Source of the DNA: Isoetes taiwanensis
Taxonomy: Eukaryota; Streptophyta; Lycopodiopsida; Isoetales; Isoetaceae
NCBI GenBank assembly: GCA_021234155.1
Contig: JAJEKV010000065.1
Span: forward strand, 1,051,020-1,115,019
Direction of reading: 5' to 3'
DNA: 64,000 bases
The notes under the pieces are model-generated. The model made no database searches and was not told the DNA's origin. It was given only the letters and a program-made list of their open reading frames with translations. The position numbers were made by a program, and so were the translations under genes. Each line of letters opens with the position of its first letter. The stretch's first letter is position 1. Positions 1 to 12,457 of the stretch are shown here, piece by piece.

Positions 1-403
1 GGGTTGGGGGCAGACTATTGTCATGATAGAAGACTACCATCGATTGAACCTTCATTACTTTATTATGATTATTATATTTTCTTCCCACATATGAATAAGA
101 AAATACTTTGGCATGCGAATTTGTGTATACTACAAACCATATTAGGCAACATTAGTATTGCAACTTGAAGTTATCATAGACATTTATGCCAAGTTAATTG
201 GCATCCTAGTATAGACCTATGGCTTTGCCGTCGAGGCAGTTCTACATACAGGTTAATTACAGCTTTATGTTTAATTAATCATAAAATGTGAAGATTCCCT
301 TCAAAATGCAAGATTCATATACAAAAATCATATATGTATTCCCTTCAAAATACAAAATTCATATAAAAACCCATACACAATTCAAATACACAAAACAAAG
401 TGG
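1..403. other. AT-rich flank, no gene seen
   Basis: AT-rich sequence with no recognisable coding segment. A short near-duplicate lies at about 294-360, where the phrase around 'cccttcaaaat' recurs with an 'attcatat' stretch after each copy. Nothing here suggests a promoter or an RNA gene. Confidence 0.5.
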
Positions 404-1060
404 ATGCGGTGCACATCTAGTGGTATATATCAGCATCGGTGTGATCCACTTTCGCGGGCTCGAAGGTGCTTCGGCGGTGATTTCCTCCACCCCGTCGAGA
501 ACAAGCCTCGAAGCATGGAATCCAAGCCCTCCCGTGGTGTATGCATTTCCCCAAAGGAATTCATGTACGAGCACTTCCCATGCCTGGTTGGTGCGGTGCA
601 ACTTTTGAAAGTAGGGCTTGACCAAATGTTTCCCTTCCCAAAGGCCCTATCCTCTAGCATACGGGCCAACTGTGAGCTCACCATGCATTTCTTAGGGCTT
701 TTCGAGGCTGTATTGAGGAAGGTTCGGCCTCCCGATGTCGGCGAGGTCTTTCTTGCCCCCTATCATGCGGCTTTGTCATGGCTTGCTTGAACTCCGGCCT
801 TTCTTGGGTTAGGTTCGTCTCTAGCCAGCCACTTTGGAAGCGGTTCGGGTGCTCGGCGGCGGCCTGCCTGGCCTACAGTGCTGACATCAGCGGGCATGCA
901 TCGGGAAGCGGCCATGGCGGATGTAGGTGAGGAACTCAGAAGCGAAGGAAGGAGGATTTGGAGAAAGCCGGGAGGGCGAAGGGCGGAGAGGCGGCGGAGA
1001 AAATTTGGAGGACTAATAGGGCAATATATATGGCATCTCGGCATACGAAAACAAAACAAA
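404..1060. other. GC-rich island, possible captured gene fragment
   Basis: This block is much richer in GC and CpG than its flanks. On the minus strand a pyrimidine- and CCG-rich leader (about 1,010-915) runs into a well-placed ATG in the context GCCATGGCCGCT at about 912-916, and the frame stays open to about 763 (roughly 50 codons, rich in Arg, Ala and Pro). That layout resembles the 5' end of a plant housekeeping gene. On the plus strand a 128-codon frame (404-790) is also open, but I recognise neither product. The block abuts a cluster of GCGTCGTT motifs at 1,069-1,170 that look like transposon subterminal repeats, so a gene piece carried by a transposon is a reasonable reading. No matching downstream exons are visible, so I do not call a functional gene. 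Confidence 0.35.
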
Positions 1061-1068
1061 TTTCGATA

Positions 1069-1170
1069 CGGCGTCGTTATAGCCGTTAAGCGTCGTTATA
1101 GGCGTCGTTAAGCGACCTTTAAGCGTCGTTAAGCGGCGTCTATCGTCTTAAAAGCGGCGTCTACTGTTCT
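1069..1170. repeat. CG-rich motif cluster, transposon-like subterminal repeats
   Basis: About 100 bp built from variants of GCGTCGTTAAGCG and GCGTCGTTATAGGCG, at least six copies. A 20-nt string at 1,090-1,109 (GCGTCGTTATAGGCGTCGTT) recurs exactly at 19,822-19,841 in the same orientation. Dense short CG-containing motifs near the ends are typical of plant hAT-type DNA transposons, but no terminal inverted repeat or transposase can be assigned, so the family is inferred only. Confidence 0.55.
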
Positions 1171-2244
1171 TTAAAGTCATCGGCCCGGCTTTCATTTTCC
1201 CATTTCTTTTATGATTTGAGTATTGCGAGCGATCCTCGGATCCTAGTTTTTCATTGCAGTTATTGTGAGTTTTTTTCTTTATTGCTTTTTTGGGATACAT
1301 GGCCATGGAAGGTATGCTTGGCGCTTGAACCAGTTCGAGGGAGGAGATGAGGATTCAAAGCGAGAGAGATATGGAACTGTCTTCACAAGTAAGGCTACAC
1401 TCTGTAGTTTATACACTTTATTGTATTTTATCTATTTTCTAATCTATAGCTTGGTGTAGGAGCCGTCGAGGGGCATGAGAAGGAAGGGAATCCTCAGTGA
1501 ACCCCTCCTCCACTCGAAGATGAGGGACTATGAAACAACGATCCATCGGATGAAAGTGTTAAAAAGTATGTGATTGGTGAGAAGGCCGACCAAATTGCTA
1601 GGAACCGGTGGAGCCCTAGCATGATGAGGGTGCTTCTTGAAAGATGGTCGAGGGGTTTGGAAGCACCACGGAAAAACAGCGAGCATTAACATGATACTAA
1701 GCGTCGACATATGCATGGCGGCCCGGACATACTGACATGGAGCTATGGTTCAAAGGGGATGGACAAGTGGAGGACTTCACGATAGAAACCATAAGCCAAG
1801 CTTCGGGGAGGAGTATCTTTGAATTGTTCAAGTGATCTTTTGTTCAATAAACCTATGTTTTGTACATTGTTATATTTTCTCTTGGGTACAATCTAGCATT
1901 GATACATATGCATGAACATGATCGAAGGATTCTTGAAGATATTTTGCATTCTTACATTTGGATATCGCCTTCTTGATTCGATTTGCCATTTGAACTGAGG
2001 TTTTAGCGACATTTCGACTTAATTTGGTAGAACCGGCTTACGAGATTATTTGTGGTTTGGACTCTCTGTAGCTCTTACAAATGGGACACTTCCATGTTCT
2101 AAATCTTTCAAATGCACATTCTTAGAAGTTTGTGATGGGCGGTCGGCTTGGATTTTTTCTCAACTTTGGTGATAGAAGCGACCACTAAATTTATGTTTCT
2201 TTGTGGCTTGAAGTCAAGCTGCATCTTCAAATCTTCCAAATCAG
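1171..2244 (+). other. Degenerate sequence with a possible SANT/Myb-like trace
   Basis: No intact gene. Around 1,556-1,655 one plus frame reads a stretch with IARNRWSPSMMRVLLERW. This loosely resembles the Myb/SANT-like proteins that accompany plant PIF/Harbinger and trihelix families, which begin with a Trp-(S/T)-Pro helix. Further on, at 1,740-1,836, another frame gives a 31-codon tail ending in a stop (ELWFKGDGQVEDF...). The pieces are in different frames and only loosely match, so this is at best a transposon-protein relic. Confidence 0.25.
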
Positions 2245-2559
2245 CTCGGTTGCCTCATAGCGGGCTGCCCGGCAGTTCTAATGCTAACCCTTTGACCTAG
2301 ACCTTCTCCAAAATTCCGAAAATTGGGCCGTGTCTTTGGAGATGAATTAGGGATCGGTGGCAAAAAAATCAAATTTATTTTCGTGCAATGCATTAATTAT
2401 GAATTTAATCGTGTGTTGCCCTTTGCCAAAAGCCCCGACTTCTAATTGCCACATCGGGAGGAGGACAGGTCAAACTCCGTTCCGTCAGTTCCCCTTGCTA
2501 TGCGTTCTCGACGCTGACTTCACCGGCCCCGTTCCAAGCTGCACCTTGGAGACTAGGAC

Positions 2560-3800
2560 TCGGCCCCAAAGCGTAAACCCTTCTAGAGCACGGCAACTCC
2601 ACGGGGTTTACGTTTGGAGGCCCCCTCTCCTTGTCCCGGATTCGGCGGGACCCTAGCGGCGTGTCTTGAAGTGGAGTTGGGGTGTTGGCCTTGAGGTAGC
2701 GGACCCTAAAATCCCGGGAGGCTGCTTTCCCAAATTTCCTCTCCCTAAGGCCACGGGGAAGAGCGGGCAACCTCCCTCTCGGGAACCACGATTTGGCTCT
2801 GCGCCAATGGACTCGAAGCGTTGACATTGCTCACGGAAACCAAGTTCCGTGGCCAAAGACCCCGGGACTTCGGCCCCAAAGCGTAAAGCCCTTCTAGAGC
2901 ACGGCAGCCCACGGGGTTTCTACGTTTGAGGCCTCTCCTTGTCGGTCCGGTAGGGACTTTGCGCCATGTCTTGAAGTGGAGTTGGGGTGTTGGCCTTGCC
3001 ATTGGACACTAAAATCCCTCCGGAAGCTGCTTGCCCCGAATTTCCTCTCCCAAGGCCACGGGGAAGGGCGGGCAACCTCCCTCTCGGAACCACGATTTGG
3101 CTACGCCAATGGACTCCGAGAATCTTTTGAGCATTGCCACGGGGATCAAGTTAGGTGGCGAGAAGGGCCCGGGACTTCGGCCCCAAAGCGTAAACCCTTC
3201 TAGAGCACGGCAACCCCACGGGGGTTTCACGTTTGGAGGCCCTCTCCTTCCCGGTCGGTAGGGACTTTCGCCATGTCTTGAAGTGGAGTTGGGGTGTTGG
3301 CCCTTGGGCCCGGACACTAAAATCCCTCCGGACCTAGACCTTGCCCCGAATTTTCCTCTCCCCAAGGCCACTAGGGAAGGGCGGGCAACCTCCCTAGGAA
3401 CCAGCGATTTGGCTCACTTCGCCAATGGACTTCGGAGGAATGCCGACATTGCCACGGGGATCAAGGTTGGGTGGCGAGAACCCAAGGGACTTCGGCCCCA
3501 AAGCGTAAACCCTTCTAGAGCACGGCAACCCACGGGGTTTACGTTTTGGAGGCCCCCTCTCCTTGTCCAGATTCAGTAGGGACCTTGCGCCGTGTCTTGA
3601 AGTGGGGTTGGGGTGTTGGCCTTGATGCGGACCCTAAAATCCCTCAGGAGGCTGCTTGCCCCAAATTTCCTCTCCCCAAGGCCCAGGGGCCGGTTGAGGC
3701 GACCTCCGGCTCTCGGGAATCAGCGATCGGCTACGCCAATGGACTCGGAAGCGTCGACATTGCCACAGGGACCAAGTTCCGTGGCGAAGACCACCCGAAC
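2560..3800. repeat. Nested 310-bp tandem repeat within the first satellite unit
   Basis: The segment that starts at GGCCCCAAAGCGTAAA and ends near GGACCAAGTTCCGTGG is present four times in a row, with starts near 2,562, 2,872, 3,179 and 3,493 (period 307-314 bp). The other full satellite units carry this segment once. The three extra copies account for the long first interval (2,062 bp against about 1,110). This is a local secondary amplification nested in the larger array. Confidence 0.93.
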
Positions 3801-6800
3801 TCCAAGAAGCGCCAAAGTAGCTCACTTCCATCACACTCGTAGTCAATTGGCCTAGGATGTGCATGCGGGATCTTGTCGTGGGGCGTGAGTGTTTCTTCTT
3901 CTTTGCAAAACCGGCCAGGTGTAACTTGCTCCCTAGGGTAATTTCGCCATTAGGACGATTTGGCGGGGGTCTATTTTGCCATTCGGAGCATCCCGGTGCG
4001 AGCGACAAAAGCAGTCACCCGGTTTCTACAAAGTAGGAAACATCGGGGCGCCAGCGGTTTTGACAAGTTCTCGGACCCGATCACGGAATCTTTTGGACCT
4101 TCGAAAGGGGCCCTGAGCGGAGGATCCAGCGGTGGGATAGGGGAGCAGGGCTCGGGGAGGGTGGTCGTGGCGTGCAACCCGGGGGCCGGTTGCCCGGGAA
4201 GGGCTGCCTCGGGAACTTTTGGATCCAGCCTCACGGGGTGGGACTCTCCCCTCTTGTGAGGGATCCACGCAAGGTCTGGCCTCGTTTGACTTGGGGAAGG
4301 GTGCCGGCTCGGTTGCCACAGCGGGCTGCCCGGCCGTTCTAATATCTAACCCTTTGACCTAGACCTTCTCAGAAAATTCGAAAATTGGGCGTGTCTTTGG
4401 AGATGAATTAGGGATCCCGGCAAAAAAGCGAATTTATTTTCGTGCAATGCATTAATTGCGAATTTATGAATGTCTTGCCAGCGCAAAAGCCCCAGACTTC
4501 TACTTGCCACGCCGGGGAGGAGGAAAGGCCCAAACTCCCTTCCGTCGGTTCCCCTTGCTCAGTATTCACCATTTTTGCTTCTCGGCGGGTCCCAAGTGCA
4601 GCAGACCCGGGGACTCGGCCCCAAAGCGTAAACCCTTCTAGAGCACGGCAGCCCACGGGGTTTTCGTTTGAGGCCCTCTCCTTGTCCGGTCGGCCGGGAC
4701 CTTGCGCCCGTGTCTTGAAGTGGAGTTGGGGTGTTGGCCTTGAGCGGAGACCCCTAAAATCCCTCAGGGCTGCTTGCCCCAAATTTCCCTCCCCAAGGCC
4801 ACAGGGGCCGGACGGGCGACCTCCCCTCTCGAGGAATGGCGATCTGACTCTGCCAATGGACTCGGAGCGTCGACATTGCCCTGGGGACCAAGTTCCGTGG
4901 CGAAGACCACCGAACTCAAGCGCCAAAGTAGCTCACTTCCATCACACTTTCGTAGTCAATTGGCCTAGGATGTGCATGCGGGATCTTGTCGTGGAGGCGT
5001 GAGTGTTTCCTTCTTTTAATAAAACCCGGCCAGGTGTAACTTGCTCCCTAGGGTAATTTCGCCATTAGGACGATTTGGCGGGGGTCTATTTGCCATTAGG
5101 AGCATCCCGGTGCCCGAGCGACAAAGCAGTCTCGCGGTTTCTACAAGGTAGACATCAGGGGGCCCCCAGCGGTTTGACAAGTTCTCGGACCCGATCTGGA
5201 ATCTTTTGGACCTTCGAAGAGGGGCCTGAGCGGAGGATCAGCGGTGGGATAGGGAGGCAGGGCTCGGGAGGGTGGTCATTAGCGTGCAGCCCAGGGGGGC
5301 CCGGCCGGGGAAAGGGCTGCCTCGGGAACTTTTTTGGATCCCGCCTCCGGGGTCAGGACTCTCCCCTCTTGTGAGGGATCCTGCAAGGTCTGGCCTCGTT
5401 TGACTTGGGGAAGGGTGCATTTCGGTTGCCACGCAGCGGGCTGCCCGGCCGTTCTAATGCTAACCCTTTGACCTAGACCTTCTCAGAAAATTCGAAAATT
5501 GGGCGTGTCTTGCTGGAGATGAATTAGGGATCCGGTGGCAAAAACCGGAATTTATTTTTAGGTGCAATGCATTAATTGCGAATTTCTGAATGTCTTGCCA
5601 GCGCAAAAGCGCCCCGACTTCTACTTGCCACATCGGGAGGAGGAAGGCCCAAACTCCGCTCCGTCGGTTCCCCTTGCTCCGTATTCACCAAAGCTTTGCT
5701 TCGGCCCGGTCCCAAGTGCAACGGACCGGGACCGGCCCCAAAGCGTAAACCCTTCTAGAGGCACGGCAGCCCCACGGGGTTTTACGTTTTGGAGGCCCTC
5801 TCCTTGTCGGTCGGCGGGACCTTGGCAGGTGTCTTGAAGTGGGGTTGGGGTGTTGGCCTTGAGGCGCGGACCCTAAAATCCCTCGGGAGGCTGCTTGCCC
5901 CAAATTTCCTCTCCCCAAGGCCACGGGGGCCGGGGCCGGGGGCGACCTCCCTCTCAGGAATCGCGATCGACTCTGCCAATGGACTCGAGCGTCGACATTG
6001 CCACGGGGACCAAGTTCGTGGCCAGAAGACCACCCGAACTCAAGAAGCGCCAAAGTAGCTCACTTCCATCACACTCGTAGTCAATTGGCCTAGGATGTGC
6101 ATGCGGGATCTTGTCGTGGAGGCGTGAGTGTTTCCTTCTTTGCAAAACCGGCCCAGGTGTAACTTGCTCCCTAGGGTAATTTAGCCATTCGGACGATTTG
6201 GCGGGGTCTATTTGCCATTCGGAGCATCCCGGTGCGAGCGACAAAGCGCAGATGCGGTTTCTACAAAGTAGACATCGGGGCCAGCGGTTTGACAAGTTCT
6301 CAGGACCGATCTGGAATCTTTTGGACCTTCGAAGAGGGGCCCCCGAGCGGAGGATCAGCGGTCGGATGGGAGGCAGGGCTCGGGAGGGTGGTCATTAGCG
6401 TGCAGCCAGGGGGCGGCGCGGGGAAGGGCTGCCTCGGGGAACTTTTTGGATCCCGCCTCACGGGGGGGTGGGACTCTCCCCTCTTGTGAGGGATCCTGCA
6501 AGGTCCGGCCTCGTTTGACTTGGGGGGAAGGGCCATTTCGGTTGCCACAGCGGGCTGCCCGGACCGTTCTAATGCTAACCCTTTGACCTAGACCTTCTCA
6601 GAAAATTCCGAAAATTGGGCGTGTCTTTGGAGATGAATTAGGGATCCATCGGCAAAAAGGGAATTTATTTTCGTGCAATGCATTAATTGTGAATTTCTGA
6701 ATGTCTTGCCTTTGCAAAAGCCCCCGACTTCTACTTGCCACGCGGGAGGAGGAAAGGCCCAAACTCCGCTCCGTCGGTTCCCCTTGCTCCGTATTCTCAT

Positions 6801-9800
6801 TCTTTTGCTTCTCGGCCGAGTCCCAAGTGCAGCGGACCCGGGACTCGGCCCCAAAGCGTAAACCCTTCTAGAGCACGGCAGCCCACGGGGTTTACGTTTG
6901 GAGGCCCTCTCCTTGTCGGATTCGGCGGGACCTTGCAGGTGTCTTGAAGTGGAGTTGGGGTGTTGGCCTTGAGGCCTTGGACCCTAAAATCCCTCGGGAG
7001 GCTGCTTGCCCCAAATTTCCTCTCCCAAGGCCACAGGGGCCGGACGGGCGACCTCCCTCTCGGGAATCGCGATCGACTCTGCCAATGGACTCGAGCGTCG
7101 ACATTGCCACAGGGACCAAGTTCCAGTGGCGGAAGACCACCCGAACTCAAAAGCCAAAGTAGCTCACTTCCATCACACTTTCGTAGTCAATTGGCCTAGG
7201 ATGTGCATGCGGGATCTCTTCGTGGAGGCGTGAGTGTTTCCTTCTTTTACCAAAACCGGCCGTGTAACTTGCTCCCTAGGGTAATTTCGCCATTAGGACG
7301 ATTTGGCGGGGTCTATTTGCCATTAGGAGCATCCCAGGTGCGAGCGACAAAGCAGTCTGCGGTTTCTACAAAGGCGGACATCGGGGCCGCCCAGCGGTTT
7401 GACAAGTTCTCGGACCCGTCACGGAATCTTTTGGACCTTCGAAAGGGGCCGAGCGGAGGATCCAGCGGTCGGATAGGGGCCGGGGCTCGGGAGGGTGGTC
7501 ATTAGCGTGCAGCCGGGGGGGGTATTTGCCGGGGAAGAGCGCCTCGGGGAACTTTTGGATCCGCCTCACGGGGTGGGACTCTCCCCTCTTGTGAGGGATC
7601 CACGCAAGGTCTGGCCTCGTTTGACTTGGGGAAGGGTGCGGCTCGGTTGCCACAGCGGGCTGCCCGGCCGTTCTAATCTAACCCTTTGACCCTAGACCTT
7701 CTCAGAAAATTTCGAAAATTGGGCGTGTCTTTGGAGATGAATTAGGGATCCCGGCAAAAAGCGAATTTATTTTTCGTGCAATGCATTAGTGCGAATTCTG
7801 AATGTCTTGCCCCGCTGCAAAAGCCCCGACTTCTACTTGCCACGCCGGGGGAGGAGGAAAGGCCCAAACTCCGCTCCGTCAGTTCCCCTTGCTCCCGTAT
7901 TCACCATTTGCTGCTTCGGCGGGGTCCCAAGTGCAGCGGACCGAGGGGACTCGGCCCCCCAAAGCGTAAACCCTTCTAGGCACGGCAGCCCACGGGGTTT
8001 ACGTTTGGAGGCCCTCTCCTTGTCGGTCGGCGGGACCTTGCTTCAGTGTCTTGAAGTGGAGTTGGGGTGTTGGCCTTGGGCCTTGGACCCTAAAATCCCT
8101 CAGGGGCTGCTTGCCCCAAATTTCCTCTCCCCAAGGCCACAGGGGCCGGGCCAGGCGACCTCCCCTCTCGGAATCGCTTGATCGACTCGCCAATGGACTC
8201 GAGCGTCGACATTGCCACAGGGACCAAGTTCCGTGGCGAGGAAGACCACCGAACTCCAAGAAGCGCCAAAGTAGCTCACTTCCATCACACTCGTAGTCAA
8301 TTGGCCTAGGATGTGCATGCGGGGATCTTTGTCGTGGAGGCGTGAGTGTTTCCTTCTTTTGCAAAACCGGTAGTGTAACTTGCTCCCTAGGGTAATTTAG
8401 CCATTCGGACGATTTGGCAAGGGGGTCTATTTGCCATTCGGAGCATCCAGGTGCGAGCGACAAAAGCTTGATGTGCGGTTTCTACAAAGGCCGACATCCG
8501 GGGGCCCAGCGGTTTGACAAGTTCTCGGACCGATCTGGAATCTTTTGGACCTTCGAAGAGGGGCCCTGAGCGGAGGATCAGCGGTGGGATAGGGAGCAGG
8601 GCTCGGGGAGGGTGGTCATTAAGCGTCTTTGACCCGGGGGGCGCCCGAGGGGGAGGGGCTGCCTCGGGAACTTTTTGGATCCGCCTCACGGGGTGGGACT
8701 CTCCCCCTCTTGTGAGGGATCCCACAAGGTCTGGCCTCGTTTGACTTGGGGAAGGGTGCCATTTCGGTTGCCTGGCAGCGGGCTGCCCCGGCCCGTTCTA
8801 ATCTTAACCCTTTGACCTAGACCTTCTCCGAAAATTCCGAAAATTGGGCGTGTGCTGGAGATGAATTAGGGATCCCGGCAAAAAGCGGAATTTATTTTTC
8901 GGTGCAATGCATTAATTGCGAATTTCTGAATGTCTTGCCACCGCAAAGCCCCAGACTTCTACTTGCCACGCCGGGAGGAGGAAAGGCCCAAACTCCGCTC
9001 CGTCCGGTTCCCCTTGCTCCGTATTCACCGGCTGCTTCTCGGCCAGGTCCCAAGTGCATGAGACCGGGGACTCGGCCCCAAAAGCGTAAACCCTTCTAGA
9101 GCACGGCAGCCCACAGGGGTTCACGTTTGAGGCCCTCTCCTTGTCGGTGGTAGGGACCCTTGCAGGTGTCTTGAAGTGGAGTTGGGGTGTTGGCGGCCTT
9201 GGACCCTAAAATCCCCTCCGGGAGGCTGCTTGCCCCCAAATTTCCTCTCCCCAGGCCACGGGGACGGGCCGGGCGACCTCCCTCTCTCAGGAATCGCGAT
9301 CGACTCTGCCAATGGACTCGGAGCGTCGACATTGCCACAGGGACCAAGTTCGTGGCGAAGACCACCCGAACTCAAGCGCCAAAGTAGCTCACTTCCATCA
9401 CACTCGTAGTCAATTGGCCCTAGGATGTGCATGCGGGATCTTGTCGTGGAGGCGTGAGTGTTTCCTTCTTTGCAAAACCGGTAGTGTAACTTGCTCCCTA
9501 GGGTAATTTCGCCATTCCGGACGATTTGGCGGGGTCTATTTGCCATTCGGAGCACCTCCCGGTGCGAACGACAAAAGCGGTGCGGTTTCTACAAGGCCGA
9601 CATCGGGACGCCCCTTGGGTTTGACAAGTTCTCAGGACCGATCCTGGAATCTTTTGGACCTTCCGAAGAGGGGCCCCTGAGCGGAGGATCAGCGGTGGGA
9701 TAGGGGAACCAGGGCTCGGGAGGGTGGTCATTAGCGTGCGGAGGGGGCGGCCCGGGAAGGGCTGCCTCGGGGACTTTTGGATCCCGCCTCACGGGGTGGG

Positions 9801-12357
9801 ACTCTCCCCTCTTGTGAGGGATCCCTGCAAGGTCACGGCCTCGTTTGACTTGGGGAAGGGTGCCGGCTCGGTTGCCACAGCGGGCTGCCCCCGGCCGTTC
9901 TAATGCTAACCCTTTGACCTAGACCTTCTCAGAAAATTCCGAAGAATTGGGGTGTCTTTGGAGATGAATTAGGGATGGCGGTAAAAACCAGGAATTTATT
10001 TTCGTGCAATGCATTAATTGCGAACGGACGAATGTCTTGCCCTTTGCAAAAGCGCCCCCGGCTTCTACTTGCCACGCCGGGAGGAGGAAAGGCCCAAACT
10101 CCGCTCCGTCGGTTCCCCTTGCTCCCGTATTCCGGCTGCTTTGCTTCGGCCAGGTCCCAAGTGCAACAGACGGGACTCGGCCCCAAAGCGTAAACCCTTC
10201 TAGAGCACGGCAACCCGCGGGGTTCGTTTTTGAGGCCCTCTCCTTGTCGGTCGGCGGGACCTTGCGTGTCTTGAAGTGGGGTTGGGGTGTTGGCCTTGAA
10301 GTGCCCGGACCCTAAAAATCCCTCAGGGCTGCTTGCCCCAAATTTCCTCTCCCCAAGGCCACAGGGGCCGGTGAGGCGACCTCCGCTCTCCGGGAATCGC
10401 GATCGACTCGCCAATGGACTCAGGCGTCGACATTGCCACAGGGACCAAGTTCCGTGGCGGAAGACCACCGAACTCCAAAGTAAAAGTAGCTCACTTCCAT
10501 CACACTTCGTAGTCAATTGGCCTAGGATGTGCATGCGGGATCTTGTCGTGGGCGTGAGTGTTTCCTTCTTTTTAAAACCGGCCAGTGTAACTTGCTCCCT
10601 AGGGTAATTTACCGCCATTCAGGACGATTTGGCGGGGGTCTATTTGCCATTAGGAGCATCCCGGTGCGAGCGACAAAAGCAGTCGCGGTTTCTACAAAGA
10701 CACATCGGGGCGCCCAGCGGTTTGACAAGTTCTCGGACCCGATCTGGAATCTTTTGGACCTTCGAAGGGGGCCCCTGAGCGGAGGATCCAGCGGTGGGAT
10801 AGGGCAGGGCTCGGGAGGGTGGTCATTAGCGTGCACCCGGGGGCTGACCGCCGGGGAAGGCTGCCTCGGGGAACTTTTTGGATCCCGCCTCACGGGGTCA
10901 GGACTCTCCCTCTTGTGAGCGGGGATCTGCAAGGTCCTGGCCTCGTTTGACTTGGGGAAGGGTGCCAGCTGGTTTGCCTGCAGCGGGCTGCCCACGCCGT
11001 TCTATCTTAACCCTTTGACCTAGACCTTCTCCAAAAATTCCGAAAATTGGGCCGTGTCTTTGGAGATGAATTAGGGATCAGCTGGCAAAAACGGAATTTA
11101 TTTTAGGTTACAATGCATTAATTGCAAATTCACGAATGTCTTGCCACTTTGCAAAAGCCCCCGACTTCTACTTACATCGGAGGAGGAAAGGCCCAAACTC
11201 GCTCCGTCGGGTTCCCCTTGCTCCATTAGTATTCTGGCACGCTCTCGGCCCGGGTCCCAAGTGCAACAGACCGGGACTCGGCCCCAAAAGCGTAAACCCT
11301 TCTAGAGCACAGCAGCCCACGGGGTTTACGTTTGGAGGCCCTCTCCTTGTCCGGTCAATAGGGACCTTGCGGCCGTGTCTTGAAAGTGGAGTTGGGGTGT
11401 TGGCCTTGAGGCGCCCGGACCCTAAAATCCCTCCGGAGGCTGCTTGCCCCAAATTTCCTCTCCCAAGGCCACAGGGGGCCGGGCAGGCGACCTCCCTCTC
11501 AGGAATCCTGATCGACTACGCCAATGGACTCGAAGCGTCGACATTGCCACAGGGACCAAGTTAAAGTGGCCAGAAGACCACCCGAACTCCAAAAGCGCCA
11601 AAGTAGCTCACTTCCATCACACTTTCGTAGTCAATTGGCCTAGGATGTGCATGCGGGGATCTTGTCGTGGAGGCGTGAGTGTTTCCTTCTTTGCAAAACC
11701 GGCCGTGTAACTTGCTCCCTAGGATAATTTAGCCATTCAGGGCCGATTTGGCGGGGTCTATTTGCCATTCGGAGCATCCCGATTGCGAGAGCGACAAAAC
11801 AGTCACGGTTTCTACAAAGGCCGATATCGGGGCCGTGGTTTGACAAGTTTCTCGGACCCGATCTGGAATCTTTTGGACCTTCAGAAGAGGGGCCGGCGGG
11901 AGGATCAGCGATTGGGATAGGAGCAAGACTCACGGGAGGGTGGTCATTAAGCGTGCGACCAGGGGGCTGCCGGGGAAGGGCTGCCTCGGGAACTTTGGAT
12001 CCGCCTCCTGGGGTCAGGACTCTCCCCTCTTGTGGGGATCCCCTGCAAGGTCCTGGCCTCGTTTGACTTGGGGAAGGGTGCCAGCTCGGTTGCCTGCAGC
12101 GGGCTGCCCCGGCCGTTCTATGCTAACCCTTTGACCTAGACCTTCTCGAAAATTCCGAAAATTGGGCGTGTGCTGGAGATGAATTAGGGATCGGCAAAAA
12201 GCAAGATTTATTTTCGTGCAATGCATTAATTACTTGAGATTCTGAGAATGTCTTGCCAGCACCAAAGCTGGAGCTTCTTGCCACATGGAGGGAGGAAGAG
12301 CTGAAACTCGCTCAGTGGTTCCCTTGCTCAAGTATTCTCGGTGGCGCTACCGGCCCG

Positions 12358-12457
12358 NNNNNNNNNNNNNNNNNNNNNNNNNNNNNNNNNNNNNNNNNNN
12401 NNNNNNNNNNNNNNNNNNNNNNNNNNNNNNNNNNNNNNNNNNNNNNNNNNNNNNNNN
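12358..12457. other. Assembly gap of 100 N
   Basis: Exactly 100 Ns inside the satellite array. A round 100-N run is a common placeholder of unknown size, so the true number of satellite copies cannot be read from this window. The sequence on both sides is satellite in the same orientation. Confidence 0.99.

Noticed and set aside
404-790. Plus-strand 128-codon frame as a gene
   Set aside because: No recognisable domain, no clear start context, and it overlaps a more gene-like minus-strand start; not enough to call a CDS.
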